Assembly (NCBI GenBank): GCA_030268105.1
Contig: BSDZ01000020.1
Location: forward strand, 1,194,001 to 1,258,000
Reading direction: 5' to 3'
From: Volvox africanus
Taxonomy: Eukaryota > Chlorophyta > Chlorophyceae > Chlamydomonadales > Volvocaceae
Length of the DNA stretch: 64,000 nt
The notes under the pieces are model-generated. The model searched no databases and had not been told where the DNA came from. It was given only the letters and a program-made list of their open reading frames with translations. The position numbers and the translations under genes are program-made. How positions within the stretch are numbered: the first letter of the stretch is position 1; each line of letters starts with the position of its first letter. Below, in pieces: positions 22,501 to 32,253 of this stretch.

Positions 22501-24629
22501 GCCCAGTTGTCGAAAGGTTTTCATCCCCACTTAACTGCGGCGAAGAAATGCAATACTACTTCAGCGCCCATGCAGAAGACCAACTCTTCGGGGCGAACAT
22601 AGATGCATTCTCCCAGCCATTTACAGGCCTCTCGATAGCACACCCAAATCCAGGCGCGTCACACACAATGACATCCGCATTGCCCACCGCTACACTACTC
22701 ATTGTCCCACACAGCCGGACTGGTCCCCACACGCAGCTATACAACACACCGTACGTCTTCCATCTCGCGCTACTGAGCCGTGGTGAAGCGTGCATGCTCA
22801 CCAGCGGGACAGGAACTGACGGCCAAACCCCTGGCTACAAGGGAGGCCTGGACCTCGTCGTTGTGGCCAACGACACGGCGATCCGAGGACTAAACGCCCG
22901 CTCCATGAAGGCGCTCCTAACCGAACTCAAAGCGATGGACGCTGTCGGCCTCCCCAGAAAACATCTGCGCATGCGGGACACGCCCGAGGACACCCAAAGT
23001 GTCGACATACAGCGTCCCTACCCAAGCAAAGCTGCTCAGATCATGCGCAAAATGATGGCCTCAAAGCCGCCTGGACCCAGACCCACAGCCATAGTTCACC
23101 AAATGGACGGACAGATGCTCCAGCAGCGCCTGACAGCAGCTTTCCCCGGACAAATACCACTCCGCGTGTACCCACAAGATATCATCTGGACTGACGGTAG
23201 CTGCATTAAACCGGCTGAAAACGACGGCCCGAACAAGCTGGGTGCGGCTGCGTACTGCGGACCCACCGGAAAAACATTGTACATCGACCCAGCAGGCGTC
23301 GGATGCACTAATACCATTCAACGGGCAGAGCTGGCGGCAATACGCGTGGCCCTATCAACGCAAAAGGAAGTGAACAGCGTCCTAACAATTGCCACTGATT
23401 CACAAGCATCACTGGATCTCATCAAAAGAGCAATAAACGATCCGAGTAAACTGCACATTTCCAAGCACAAAGCCTTACTCATGGATATCGCCGAATTACT
23501 GTACGACTACGCCCACCAAAACATAACCGTCCACTTCTTGAAAGTGAAATCGCATACCGGCCTTGATGGCAATGAAAAAGCTGACAAAGGAGCAACATCT
23601 GTCGCACAAGGCGAGATTCCGGCAACTTTTACTGAAAAGGCAGACAGCGTCCCGTTCGATAAAGTGTTCTGGCTAAAACAGCGCGACACATGCTTTTACA
23701 TTAGCGACCTGAACAAAGGACTCTATAGGTGTCTCCAGCAGGATACCTTTGCAGGCTGTACAAACGACACAATTTTAACCGAAAAATGGCGTAATACCGC
23801 CTCGAAGTTAGACCCCAAAACCAGCAATGCCTTCCTCAGCCACCCAGAGACGCCCCACTGGCTCAAACTCCAAGTACTGAAAGCTCGATACGGGCTGCTA
23901 TTCAATGCAAAGCTGCAGAAACTTTACGGACGTGGCGGAGACGGAAACTGCCCTATCTGCCGCAGCTGCGGAACGACCGGCCCCACACCCGACTCAGGAG
24001 CCCACATACTCGGCGGGTGCCCCCACCCAACCATGAAAGGCATGTACATCAACCGGCATAACCAAGCGACGCGCACTATTGCCGACTGCGTCCACGGGGG
24101 CCGTAACGGTGGTGGCTTCATGATTATGGACGCAGGTAAAGAAGTGGATCTCCCACCGTACTGCAGCGGGACGCGCGTCCCCAAATGGATGCTGCCACAC
24201 CTAGGAGACGAGGAAATCCGCCGCCTCCGCCCAGACATCATGTTCATTCCCAACCTCCCCACGCGCACAACCCAGCGCAAACGATACCAGGGGCTGGAAT
24301 GCAAGCTCACGCACGAGGTGTACATTATCGAAGTGGGCTACACTAGCGATCTGCAACACACAGACAAACTCGAACAGAAAACTGCACAACACGCACGGCT
24401 AACAGAGGAACTCACGAAAGCAGGCTGGAAGGTGCACTACACTGAGGCGCAAATCGTCACCCTGGGCAGCACAGGGACCCTAACCAAAACGCTAAAACCG
24501 CTCCTGTGCAGGCTCGGCTCCTCAGCGGAACATGCCCAGAAGACCTGCCTGCACCTACACCGGCAAACAATCAAAACAGCGGGTGCCATCATACGGGCGC
24601 GGCGAGCACTAGAGGGTGCAGCCAAATAA
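19578..24629 (+). pseudogene. Dualen-like polyprotein, C-terminal part: RT palm, PCIF1-like segment, RNase H, zinc finger and restriction-like endonuclease
   Basis: In the same frame as the upstream part, separated only by UAG 19575-19577. It starts with the RT palm (YADDLAV, codons from 19629) and thumb. A long Pro/Thr-rich region follows. About 22500-22760 resembles the PCIF1 adenine-methyltransferase fold (FSSPLNC, then DAFSQPF), but the usual NPPF motif reads HPNP. RNase H spans about 23184-23610 (WTDGSC, RAELAAI, TDSQAS, HTGLDGNEKAD). A Cys-Cys-His-Cys finger (about 23950-24025) precedes the restriction-like nuclease with RPD (near 24228) and a following EVGYTSD (near 24330). It ends at TAA 24627-24629. 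Confidence 0.88.
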
Positions 24630-24758
24630 CCTGTAAAACCAAAACGGCTACCCACGGTGGTGTGGGCATACAGGGACGGCTATGCTGCCCCTCAGTTCCC
24701 CACCCCCTTAACACACGCCAGGCTCCGGCCGGAGTACTATTATTATTATTATTATTAT
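24630..24758 (+). other. 3' UTR and tail of the Dualen-like element
   Basis: The last 60 nt contain CTTAACACACGCCAGGCT followed by a CTCCG-GC-CGGAG hairpin and then ATT repeats. The SINE at 49264-49891 ends with almost the same block, which suggests this is what the element's RT recognises. Confidence 0.75.
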
Positions 24759-24970
24759 TCCAAGCCTGTACAGTGCAGCCATACTTCAGCGCTGTGAATA
24801 CTATTCATGACCTATTGGCGTTTCCTAAGCCATGTGCAGGAGACAATGTTTAATTAGTAGCCTTCCGTAAGGGCTGGGAGCCTCTGCAGGTCTCTTTGGC
24901 GCCCTCCTCAGCGCTGGTGCTGGCTTTCTGTAACAGGGCGAATGGCCTTTATAGCTACCCCTATCAGCTA
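24759..24970 (+). repeat. 212-bp duplication flanking the Dualen-like element, right copy
   Basis: Second copy of 13794-14005. Pre-insertion DNA continues from 24971. Confidence 0.85.
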
Positions 24971-25740
24971 GGCGAAGCCTCTGTTACACTTTCAGTGCGG
25001 AGAGTGTTTGGTGTCTTATGAGCGCCTTCCTTTGTTTTGTGTCCATGGATTCCCCCATTTTCTTTCCTCTGTTGTTTGTGGTCTTAATGTTTTGACTTTT
25101 TTTGCGCCCAGATTCCCTGTTGCCAGTTACTTAGGCCCAGGTTGTTAAGTTGAGGGGTGTTGCTATTTTTCAGCACAAGCCTCTGAACTGGAAAGGGAGG
25201 ATTGTGCCCAGTGAGCGTGCCCTTGTCTGGCAGTTTCATTTGTGTGGCCTTCCTTGTCTTCGGTTGGCGTTCTTGCAGTGCCTAGCACAAGACCCTTCTT
25301 ATTTGTGGCCAGTGCGGCAGTCTACTCATGGAGCTGAGCGGCGGTTTGATCTCATTCTTGGCCAGTGGCGTTTGGGGCATCTGCGGGGTGTGCGGACCTT
25401 GCACAGTTTGCGTTGCGGTGAGCCTCTGCTGCTCGTGCTTCTAGTGTTCCGTTAGAGGTGGTGGAAGCGTTTGGAGGCTGGGGTGCTAATTCGTCGGCCC
25501 TAAGGGTGCATTACCTCGATTTGGGTGTGTGGTCTGTTCCAAGTCGGTGGCCTTTCTTGGGACTCTCTTTTGGGCGGGCCGGGCGGGCCGGGTGGCCCCT
25601 TGTGGTGTGGAGTACTTCAACCACTGAGAGGCCAGGTTTCTTGGCTACTTGGCTATTCGCCCGTGAGCAACAACTAATGTGGGCTTGCGTTAGGAAGCTG
25701 GGTTAGTTGGGCGTAAGGCCCTGGGCGAGGCAGTGTTGTA
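24971..25740. other. Pre-insertion DNA, no gene recognised
   Basis: GT-rich sequence continuous with 12897-14005 before the Dualen insertion. It has open stretches on the plus strand (about 25150-25455) but no recognisable domain. A short phrase around 25650 (GTGAGCAACAACTAAT) recurs near 32622, suggesting both are remnants of one old repeat. Confidence 0.4.
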
Positions 25741-26015
25741 TATGGTACCCACGAAGGGTGGTATCAAAAGATAAAGGTTATGGTGCCAGAGCCCGATTAA
25801 GTAGAATCGTCGACCAGGTCGTACTTGAGAGACCATAAGGCCTCGAACTGGGCGTGACCTTCAGAAGTCACCACTACAACCGGAGGATCAGTGAACCAGG
25901 AACCAGGTGTTCCACCATTGACCATTCAGGCGGTAAATGGCCCAGTCCATACAGGTCGTGGACTAATCGACAGGTTCGGATGATTTGGGAAAGTGGTTCG
26001 TAACGTTGATGGTGA
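25741..26015 (-). pseudogene. Possible relic of a retrotransposon chromodomain
   Basis: On the minus strand one frame reads VVVVTSEGHAQFEA and, after stops, YHPSWVPYTTLP, which resembles the end of a chromodomain (usually ...SWEPYxNLP). Several stops and shifts interrupt it. This is a weak assignment by pattern only. Confidence 0.3.
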
Positions 26016-26020
26016 GGGAT
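26016..26020 (+). repeat. Target-site duplication of copy C (GGGAT)
   Basis: Matches 32254-32258 exactly on the other side of the element. Confidence 0.93.
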
Positions 26021-26416
26021 TGTAACAGAGGGGTCGCCTAGCTGTTAGGTGTAGCCATTAGACGAGCTCCGAGTCATTGTGCCGTAGGGCACGCGTCACA
26101 AGGGTGACTCCTTATAGATTACATTATAGTAAGATTATTACAATGGAGAAGGAAGTGTCTGTCTCATTCACCCAGGCGCCTTAAATAGCGTTGCCTGGCT
26201 CGTAAAGGGGCCTTACGTCTATTCAAAACTGGCGCGCATTCTACAACTGACACCGTTGTACGAATGCTCGCATGCAAGAAGTCCCATGCGACTTGTCCAA
26301 GTTGTATGCGTTAGATTTATAATAACTAATCGATTATAACGCAATTAAGTTATTGTCATAAAAGCCAAATACGACAAGTCAGTTTCTGGTGCTTCTGCGC
26401 CATTCGCCCTGTTACA
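26021..26416 (-). repeat. 3' LTR of copy C
   Basis: A 396-bp LTR with short inverted ends TGTAAC/GTTACA. The adjoining polypurine tract reads GGAGGGGGGATGG on the minus strand (26429-26417). Confidence 0.93.
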
Positions 26417-26513
26417 CCATCCCCCCTCCGTGAAGGGTTGCGTCCCCGCAACTCTAACTTCAGCAACTCCACGAAGTGGTAGGTAACAGGCGTGTTGAAA
26501 AGACTATAAAGGG

Positions 26514-26948
26514 CTATTTACGTTTGCAAAAACTGCTGCGTCGCGGCTGGGTTTTGGCCGCAGAACGGGGGTGATCGCGTTCGTACTGCGCAATCAGTTC
26601 CAGGACATCCTCCAGTAGGGTAGCCTCGTCGATGAAGATGTTCTCGGACTCATCATAGCCCTTGAACTTGACGCCATATGTGACGCGACCAGTGATGGGG
26701 GTAATATGGCGGCTGACTATGGCCTCCACATGCCACCACAGGTCTCCGGTGGAATTGACGAAGGGTTCAGGTGTGGCTTGGGCCACGGCTCGGTCCGGAA
26801 AAGCATCATCCGCCGTCTGGAAAGGGCGGAGTTGCCTCACGTTGACGACCGGATGGATGCGCATGTGCGCCGGGAGCTTCAGCCGCGCTGCGTTCTTGGA
26901 AACCATGGCCTCGATGGTGAAGGGGCTTAGGGTTTTGCGGTCGATCAT
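26514..26948 (-). pseudogene. pol C-terminus of copy C: integrase tail and chromodomain
   Basis: The frame covers the end of the integrase C-terminal domain (SPFTIEAMVSKNAARLKL, RIHPVVNVRQLRPF) and a chromodomain-like segment (VEAIVSRHI..., VKFKGYDESENIFI). About 80 residues usually present between the integrase core and this point are missing, so an internal deletion is likely. It is cut off from the main pol frame by a frameshift near 27070 and a TGA at 26954-26952. Confidence 0.8.
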
Positions 26949-27021
26949 GAATCATGTGACCGACGGGTTAGCGGGCTCCCAGTTGGGGTGCTTGGCAAGT
27001 AGCTGTAGCGGGGTAGTGGGC

Positions 27022-30000
27022 TCATAGCCCAGGACTAGCTTGAACGGGGTGAAGCCAGTAAGCTTGGACACTCGAGTTGTATGCGAACTCGAGTTGGGGT
27101 AGGAGGTCACACCAATTGGTGTGGTTGGCATCCACGTAGTGGCGGAGCATCTCCTCTAGGGTGCGGTTGGCTCGCTCTGTCTGGCCGTCCGTCTGCGGGT
27201 GGTGTGCAGTGGACATATCGAGACTTGTGCCAGACAGCTTGAACAAGGTTTGCCAAAAGGTGCCGGTGAACTTGGGGTCGCGGTCGGAGACAATGCTCTC
27301 CGGCTGACCGTAGAACAAGAACACCCAGTCGTAAGCGACCTCTGCTAGGCACTCGGCTGTGATGGTCGTGTTGACAGGGATGACGCGCATCATCTTGGAA
27401 AGCCGGCATACAAAGACGGCGATGGCGTCGTCGCCACGGTGTGATTTTGGCAGGTCCGTGATTAGGTCCAGGGAAATGGACTGCCAGGGCCGCTCGGGTA
27501 TGGGCAGTGGTTGAGACTTGCCCAGGGGGTGGCCATGCCTGTGTTTGCACCGTTGGCAGGAGGGGCAGGTGGTGGTGTAGGTATCCACCGATCTGTCCAT
27601 GTTCGGCCAGTAGTATAATCTGCTGAGCCGGGCAAGGGTCTTGTCGTGGCCCAGGTGGCCGGCGATGGGGATGTCATGGGCCTCACGCAGCAGCTTGGCT
27701 CGCAGGCCTGGGATGTCTGGGATGTACAAGCGAGCCCGCAGGGCACCACGCGGCTCGTAGTACAGCAAACCCTTGTAAAGCTTGAACTGATGGTCCTGTT
27801 TGGAGTTCTTGGTGGCTTGCTCCTTGAGGCGAGTGTAGGTCTCATCCTGTGTACCATCTGTACATATGGTGTTGGCCAGGTCGTTGGCAGCCTTGGCCAC
27901 AGAGACCGTCATGGAGTGGACCCGCAGATCCGGTCGTCGGCTGAGTGTGTCAGCCACGACGTTGGTTTTGCCCGGCTTGTGCTCGATGACGTAGTTGAAT
28001 TCTTCGAGCTCCGCAAGCCAGCGCACTTGGCGCCGGTTTAACCGGGGTTGAGTTTTAAACGCCGAAACTGCCGAGTTATCAGTCCAGATGGTCACCGGGT
28101 GAGATCCCTTGAGGTGGTGCCACCAGACACGAAGGCAGTGGACAACCGTGAGCATCTCGCGGTCGTGTGCAGGGTAATTGCGCTCCGCCAGGGTAAGCTT
28201 CCGGCTCTCGTATGCTATCACTCTCTCAATGCCGTCTTGGACTTGGGACAGCACTCCGCCTGTGGCGTAGTCTGCGGCGTCGGTGGTGATCATGAAGGGC
28301 GCGTTGGGATCTGGGGGTGCCATGACGGGGGCCGAAGTTAGGTTGTCCTTAAGCACTTGGAAAGCTTGTTCACAGGACTTGTCCCACTTGGTGATGGCCT
28401 GCTTGTGGCCTTTGCCCGTGTGTCCGGCCAGGAGGTTGGTGAGGGGGTGTAAGATTTCCGCGAAGCCCTTCACCATGCGGTGGTAGTACTGCGCCAGTCC
28501 GAGGAAGGAGCGCAGGTCCGTGATGGTCTGCAGGGTAGGCCAATCTTGGATTGCCTTGACTTTGCGGGGGTCGGCGCTGATGCTGTTTTTGCTCACAATG
28601 TGGCCTAGGAAGTCGATCTTGGTAGTCCCAAAGGAACACTTTGATGCCTTGGCGTAGAGCTGGTGTTCACGTAGCACTTGTAGCACGGTCTCGAGGTGTT
28701 GGGCGTGTTCATCTTCCGTCTTGGAGTATATGAGGATATCATCAAGGTAGATGAGGACGAAGGTGTCCAGGTAGGGACGGAAGATGTCGTTCATCAGGCG
28801 TTGGAACGTGGCTGGTGCATTGGTGAGACCGAAGGGCATAACGGTGAACTCAAAGTGACCATAGCGTGTGTTGATGGCCGTCTTGGGGATGTCCTGCACT
28901 GCAACTCTGATCTGGTGGTAACCGGACTGGAGGTCGATTTTGCTGAACACGGCGGCGCCATGTAGGCGGTCCAGTAGTTCATCGATGCGAGGCAGGGGAT
29001 AAGCGTTGCGGACGGTGGCCTTGTTGAGGGCCCGGTAGTCGATGCACATGCGCAGTCTGCCATCCTTCTTTTGGGCAAACAGCACCGGGGCACTGTACGG
29101 CAACACGCTAGGGCGGATCCAGCCCTTCTCCAGGAGCGAGGTGATTTGGTTTTTGAGCTCTGCCAACTCGTCCTGGGACATGCGGTAGGAGTTGCGGCTC
29201 ATGGGTACAGAGGTGGTGAGCTCGATGCAGTGGTCGACAGCACGCGTGGGAGGCATATTCGTAGGTTCTGCAAAGACGTCGGCGTACTGGGAGATGATGG
29301 GCGTCATATCGACGCCCGGGGTGCTGATGGCTTGGGTGTTGACCTCATGTACAACGCAAAGGTTGTACTGCTTGGTTGCTCGCACAACGCGCTTGAACTG
29401 CAGTGCAGACAGTATCTTGGGGGCGCGTTCATTAACGGCCTCGGGTGGGTCACCCCGTAGCACGTGCTTGGTGAGAGTGGTCCGCAGCGTGACCGTGTTG
29501 GTCCTCCAGCAAACGTGCGGGTTCCACTGTGCGAGCCAGTCCTTGCCCAGCACCACATCAAAGTCACCCAGGTCCGTGGCGACCAGGGTGCTACGACATT
29601 TGAAGGTGCGTATGGTGCCGGAAGCGTTGGGTAGGACGTACGGGCAGTCTTGTTCTTGGCCGTTAGCCAGCTTCACCGACATGTTGCTGACGGTCTTGGC
29701 GGCCTTGACTTCCCTGCGGGCAAGCCACTGAGTGTGGACAAAACTGCCGGTGGCTCCACCGTCAATGAGGATGACGGCCGTACGGTCGTTGACGGTGCCC
29801 TTGAATGCCAGTTGCTGGTGTGCTGCATTGCATACCATGCTGGCTAACTGGGTTGCACTGAGTTTAAGCGCTGGCTCGGCCTCTGGCTCGGCTTCTGGGT
29901 TGGCCGCGGGATTGGCCACGGGACTGGCCACAGGATTGGCTGCGGGATTTGCCACGGGACTGGCCACGGGACTGGCCGCGGGATTGGCCACAGGACTGGC

Positions 30001-30357
30001 CGCGGGATTGGCTGCGGGATTTGCCACGGGACTGGCCACGGGACTGGCCACGGGACTGGCCGCGGGATTGGCCACGGGACTGGCCGCAGGATTGGCTGCG
30101 GGATTTGCCACGGGACTGGCCGCGGGATGTGCCACTGGGTTGGCCACTGGGTTGGCCACTGGGTTGGCCGCTGGGTTGGCCGTTGGTTGGGCCGCTGGTG
30201 CGGCCACAAGTGCCACGGATGTGGCCACGGGTGCTACCTCTGTGGAGGACCGGTGTGTAGACGCCTTGAACGTCCTTGTCGGTGCCAGCGGAGGTAGCAT
30301 GGGGGTTTGGGTACCTAGGTGCGCCGATGCGGGCACACCTAGGTTCACTGGCGGTTT
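27022..30357 (-). pseudogene. pol: pol of copy C: repeat-rich linker, protease, RT, RNase H, integrase
   Basis: Entered by -1 frameshifting from gag. An Ala/Pro repeat linker (coded by 29880-30190) precedes a protease with DGGATGSF (DGGA in place of DTGA). RT has YLDDILIYS, RNase H begins TTDAADYA, and the integrase has an H2C2 domain and core ([27 protein letters not shown]). Near 27070 an extra base after AYNS shifts the frame; the correct frame ([14 protein letters not shown]) continues in register 2 until the TGA at 26954. The ORF end at 27022 is therefore artificial. Confidence 0.9.
29880..30190 (-). repeat. Coding minisatellite in pol linker of copy C
   Basis: About 25 tandem 12-bp units such as gccacgggactg encode a four-residue Ala-(Asn/Ser)-Pro-(Ala/Val) repeat. 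Because the unit is a multiple of three, length changes keep the frame. Confidence 0.9.
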
Positions 30358-30360
30358 TTT
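30313..30360 (-). promoter_or_regulatory. Predicted -1 ribosomal frameshift signal (gag to pol, copy C)
   Basis: On the minus strand the gag frame reads CCA AAA AAC, so the heptamer A AAA AAC (30360-30354) is in the exact X XXY YYZ register. A 9-nt spacer containing the gag stop follows, then a 12-bp stem (ACCTAGGTGTGC, 30344-30333, with GCGCACCTAGGT, 30324-30313; one G-U pair) and an 8-nt loop. After slipping back one base, ribosomes enter the open pol frame ([14 protein letters not shown]). Confidence 0.88.
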
Positions 30361-31571
30361 GGCATGGGCATGGTGCAGTGGGCGGAGTCATGTCCCACCT
30401 CACGGCATCGGAAACAACGGCCCTCGTCGAGGCATTTCTGCCTCAATTCGGGTGTCAACTTGGGGAGTGGGGGTGCTGCCACGTGGGGGCGGCCACCCTT
30501 GCTGCCGTTGCCCTTGGGTTTGCCTTTGGGCACGAAGCGGGAGGGATTGATGGTGTGGAGTTCCATGGGCGTTGCCTTGGATGTGGGGCGGCTGCTGTTC
30601 ATCGCTCCTTTGATGGCATTGTCCAGGCGGTTGGTGGTGTTGGCGACATCCAGGTAGGTCATGGAGTCCACACCTTGCGGAATTAATGCAAGACCCTTGC
30701 GGATGTCCATGGGCAGGACAGCCAGGAGGCGGTCCTTTTTCTCCGCGTCAGACATGTTGTGGATTCGTAGGCACAGTCGATCAATGTGGGAGACTAGTTG
30801 CGTCACGGACCCCTTGTACTGCACCTGACGTAATTTGTCGCGGGCCTTGTCCTCCTCGAGGTGGTCCGTGAATTGGTCGCGCAACCGGGCGAGAGCTTGG
30901 TCGAAGGTGTACGCGTGGGACTCAATGTGGGCGCGCCAGTACAAGCTGGCGTCGCCCGTGAGCAGGTGAGGAAGGGCACATCGGCGTGCCTCAGGCGGCA
31001 TCTGAAGTCCATCAAAGTATTTGAGTGCCTTGTACTCAAACTCGTCCCAGGTGTAGGCGTCCTTCTTGGGGTCACCAGCGTAGAGGGCGGGACGCATGTG
31101 CTTGAGCATGTCCTTGAGCAGGGAGTTATGCATGGGGGCGTTCAAGACTTGGGCGGAAGTGTGATACGCGGCTTGTTGCGCCGCTTGTTGGGCGGCGTGT
31201 TGGGCGACCTGTTCCACCGTGTGGTGCGCAGCTTGTTGGGCTGTAGCCGCCGCTGTGCTGGTGACGGGGGCTTGCAGCTGGACTAACAACGAGGGAAGGG
31301 CGGCCTCCAGCTTCTGATGGAGCAAGCGCTCCACGTAGGTGCCAATGTGATCGATGGTAACGGCATGGGGGAGCGAGGTGGAGCTGGCCGCCGAGGGGGT
31401 GGCGGCGGTGTGGGCAGGCCGGTGATCTGCCTGTGTGAGCTCCTGTCGCAGTTGCTCGACTTCAAGTTGGAGGGCGGCGATCCGGGCGGCACTGTCGCGC
31501 TGGGGTGGTACGCTAGCATGACTGACACGTGAGTGTGAGCGGGACCGGGACCGGGACACTGGGGACGACAT
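30345..31571 (-). CDS. gag: gag polyprotein (copy C)
   Basis: 408 residues starting [12 protein letters not shown]. An Arg/Ser-rich head and a predicted coiled coil ([15 protein letters not shown]) are followed by an Ala/Gln-rich stretch. A capsid-type gag domain (about residues 150-310, with [20 protein letters not shown]) precedes a basic linker and a canonical CX2CX4HX4C zinc knuckle ([14 protein letters not shown]). The stop lies inside the frameshift signal. The frame is intact although pol is broken. Confidence 0.9.
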   Translation of the reverse strand: MSSPVSRSRSRSHSRVSHASVPPQRDSAARIAALQLEVEQLRQELTQADHRPAHTAATPSAASSTSLPHAVTIDHIGTYVERLLHQKLEAALPSLLVQLQAPVTSTAAATAQQAAHHTVEQVAQHAAQQAAQQAAYHTSAQVLNAPMHNSLLKDMLKHMRPALYAGDPKKDAYTWDEFEYKALKYFDGLQMPPEARRCALPHLLTGDASLYWRAHIESHAYTFDQALARLRDQFTDHLEEDKARDKLRQVQYKGSVTQLVSHIDRLCLRIHNMSDAEKKDRLLAVLPMDIRKGLALIPQGVDSMTYLDVANTTNRLDNAIKGAMNSSRPTSKATPMELHTINPSRFVPKGKPKGNGSKGGRPHVAAPPLPKLTPELRQKCLDEGRCFRCREVGHDSAHCTMPMPKNRQ

Positions 31572-31838
31572 AGTTCTTGTCTGGACTTACGTATGGGCGA
31601 CAGAGTCCGGGTCCACGAGCGGTGGGCCTGAGAGGTCGTTTGGGTCGGATGAATAGCCGCCGTAGGGAGGGTGGGTTGGGAAAAAATTTCCTGAAGGCGA
31701 CTTGATGAGGCGACGATGACTTGGTCCAGCGGGGTGCGGGAAGTCGCCCACGCAATTGCCAAAGCCAACCCGCAGGTGCGGGTTGGGTTGTCTTGGAGCT
31801 CGAGTGACTTGGGAAGCTCGAGCATAAAGGTCTTGGAT

Positions 31839-31856
31839 CTTCGAGGTCTCGATCCA
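31839..31856 (-). other. Predicted tRNA primer-binding site (copy C)
   Basis: On the minus strand TGGATCGAGACCTCGAAG begins two bases inside the 5' LTR edge. TGG fits a tRNA CCA end, and the core ATCGAGAC is shared with the copy B primer site. Confidence 0.55.
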
Positions 31857-31857
31857 G

Positions 31858-32253
31858 TGTAACAGAGGGGTCGCCTAGCTGTTAGGTGTAGCCATTAGAC
31901 GAGCTCCGAGTCATTGTGCCGTAGGGCACGCGTCACAAGGGTGACTCCTTATTTATTACATTATAGTAAGATTATTACAATGGAGAAGGAAGTGTCTGTC
32001 TCATTCACCCAGGCGCCTTAAATAGCGTTGCCTGGCTCGTAAAGGGGCCTTACGTCTATTCAAAACTGGCGCGCATTCTACAACTGACACCGTTGTACGA
32101 ATGCTCGCATGCAAGAAGTCGCATGCGACTTGTCCAAGTTGTATGCGTTAGATTTATAATAACTAATCGATTATAACGCAATTAAGTTATTGTCATAAAA
32201 GCCAAATACGACAAGTCCGTTTCTGGTGCTTCTGCGCCATTCGCCCTGTTACA
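31858..32253 (-). repeat. 5' LTR of copy C
   Basis: A 396-bp partner of 26021-26416. The second GGGAT follows at 32254-32258. Confidence 0.93.

Larger units (their letters stand above)
14006..24758 (+). mobile_element. Dualen-like non-LTR retrotransposon (two endonucleases)
   Basis: A 10.75-kb element with a single reading frame, no LTRs, and a 3' tail of ATT repeats. It carries both an APE-type endonuclease upstream of RT and a restriction-like endonuclease downstream. That combination defines the Dualen/RandI family described from Chlamydomonas. The whole frame has one interruption, a UAG at 19575-19577. The 5' UTR is only about 60 nt, and the flanking duplication is 212 bp. The hydrophobic block, protease and methyltransferase-like segments are described under the coding entries. 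Confidence 0.9.
26021..32253 (-). mobile_element. Ty3/gypsy chromovirus copy C (minus strand)
   Basis: A 6,233-bp element with 396-bp LTRs (TGTAACAG...CTGTTACA), a primer site, gag, a -1 frameshift signal, pol and a polypurine tract. Target duplication GGGAT at 26016-26020 and 32254-32258 is perfect. The LTRs differ at about four positions (near 26117, 26285 and 26384), roughly 1%, so the insertion is fairly young. Pol carries a frameshift, a stop and an internal deletion, so this copy cannot move alone. Confidence 0.95.

Noticed and set aside
13794..24970. Segmental duplication unrelated to insertion
   Set aside because: Both inner edges coincide with the element's ends and the copies look identical, which a target duplication explains more simply; it remains possible.
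25150..25455. Plus-strand 101-codon frame
   Set aside because: No recognisable domain, and the sequence belongs to an old repeat.
29732..30550. Plus-strand 272-codon frame over the pol linker
   Set aside because: Shadow of a 12-bp coding repeat that stays open in several frames.
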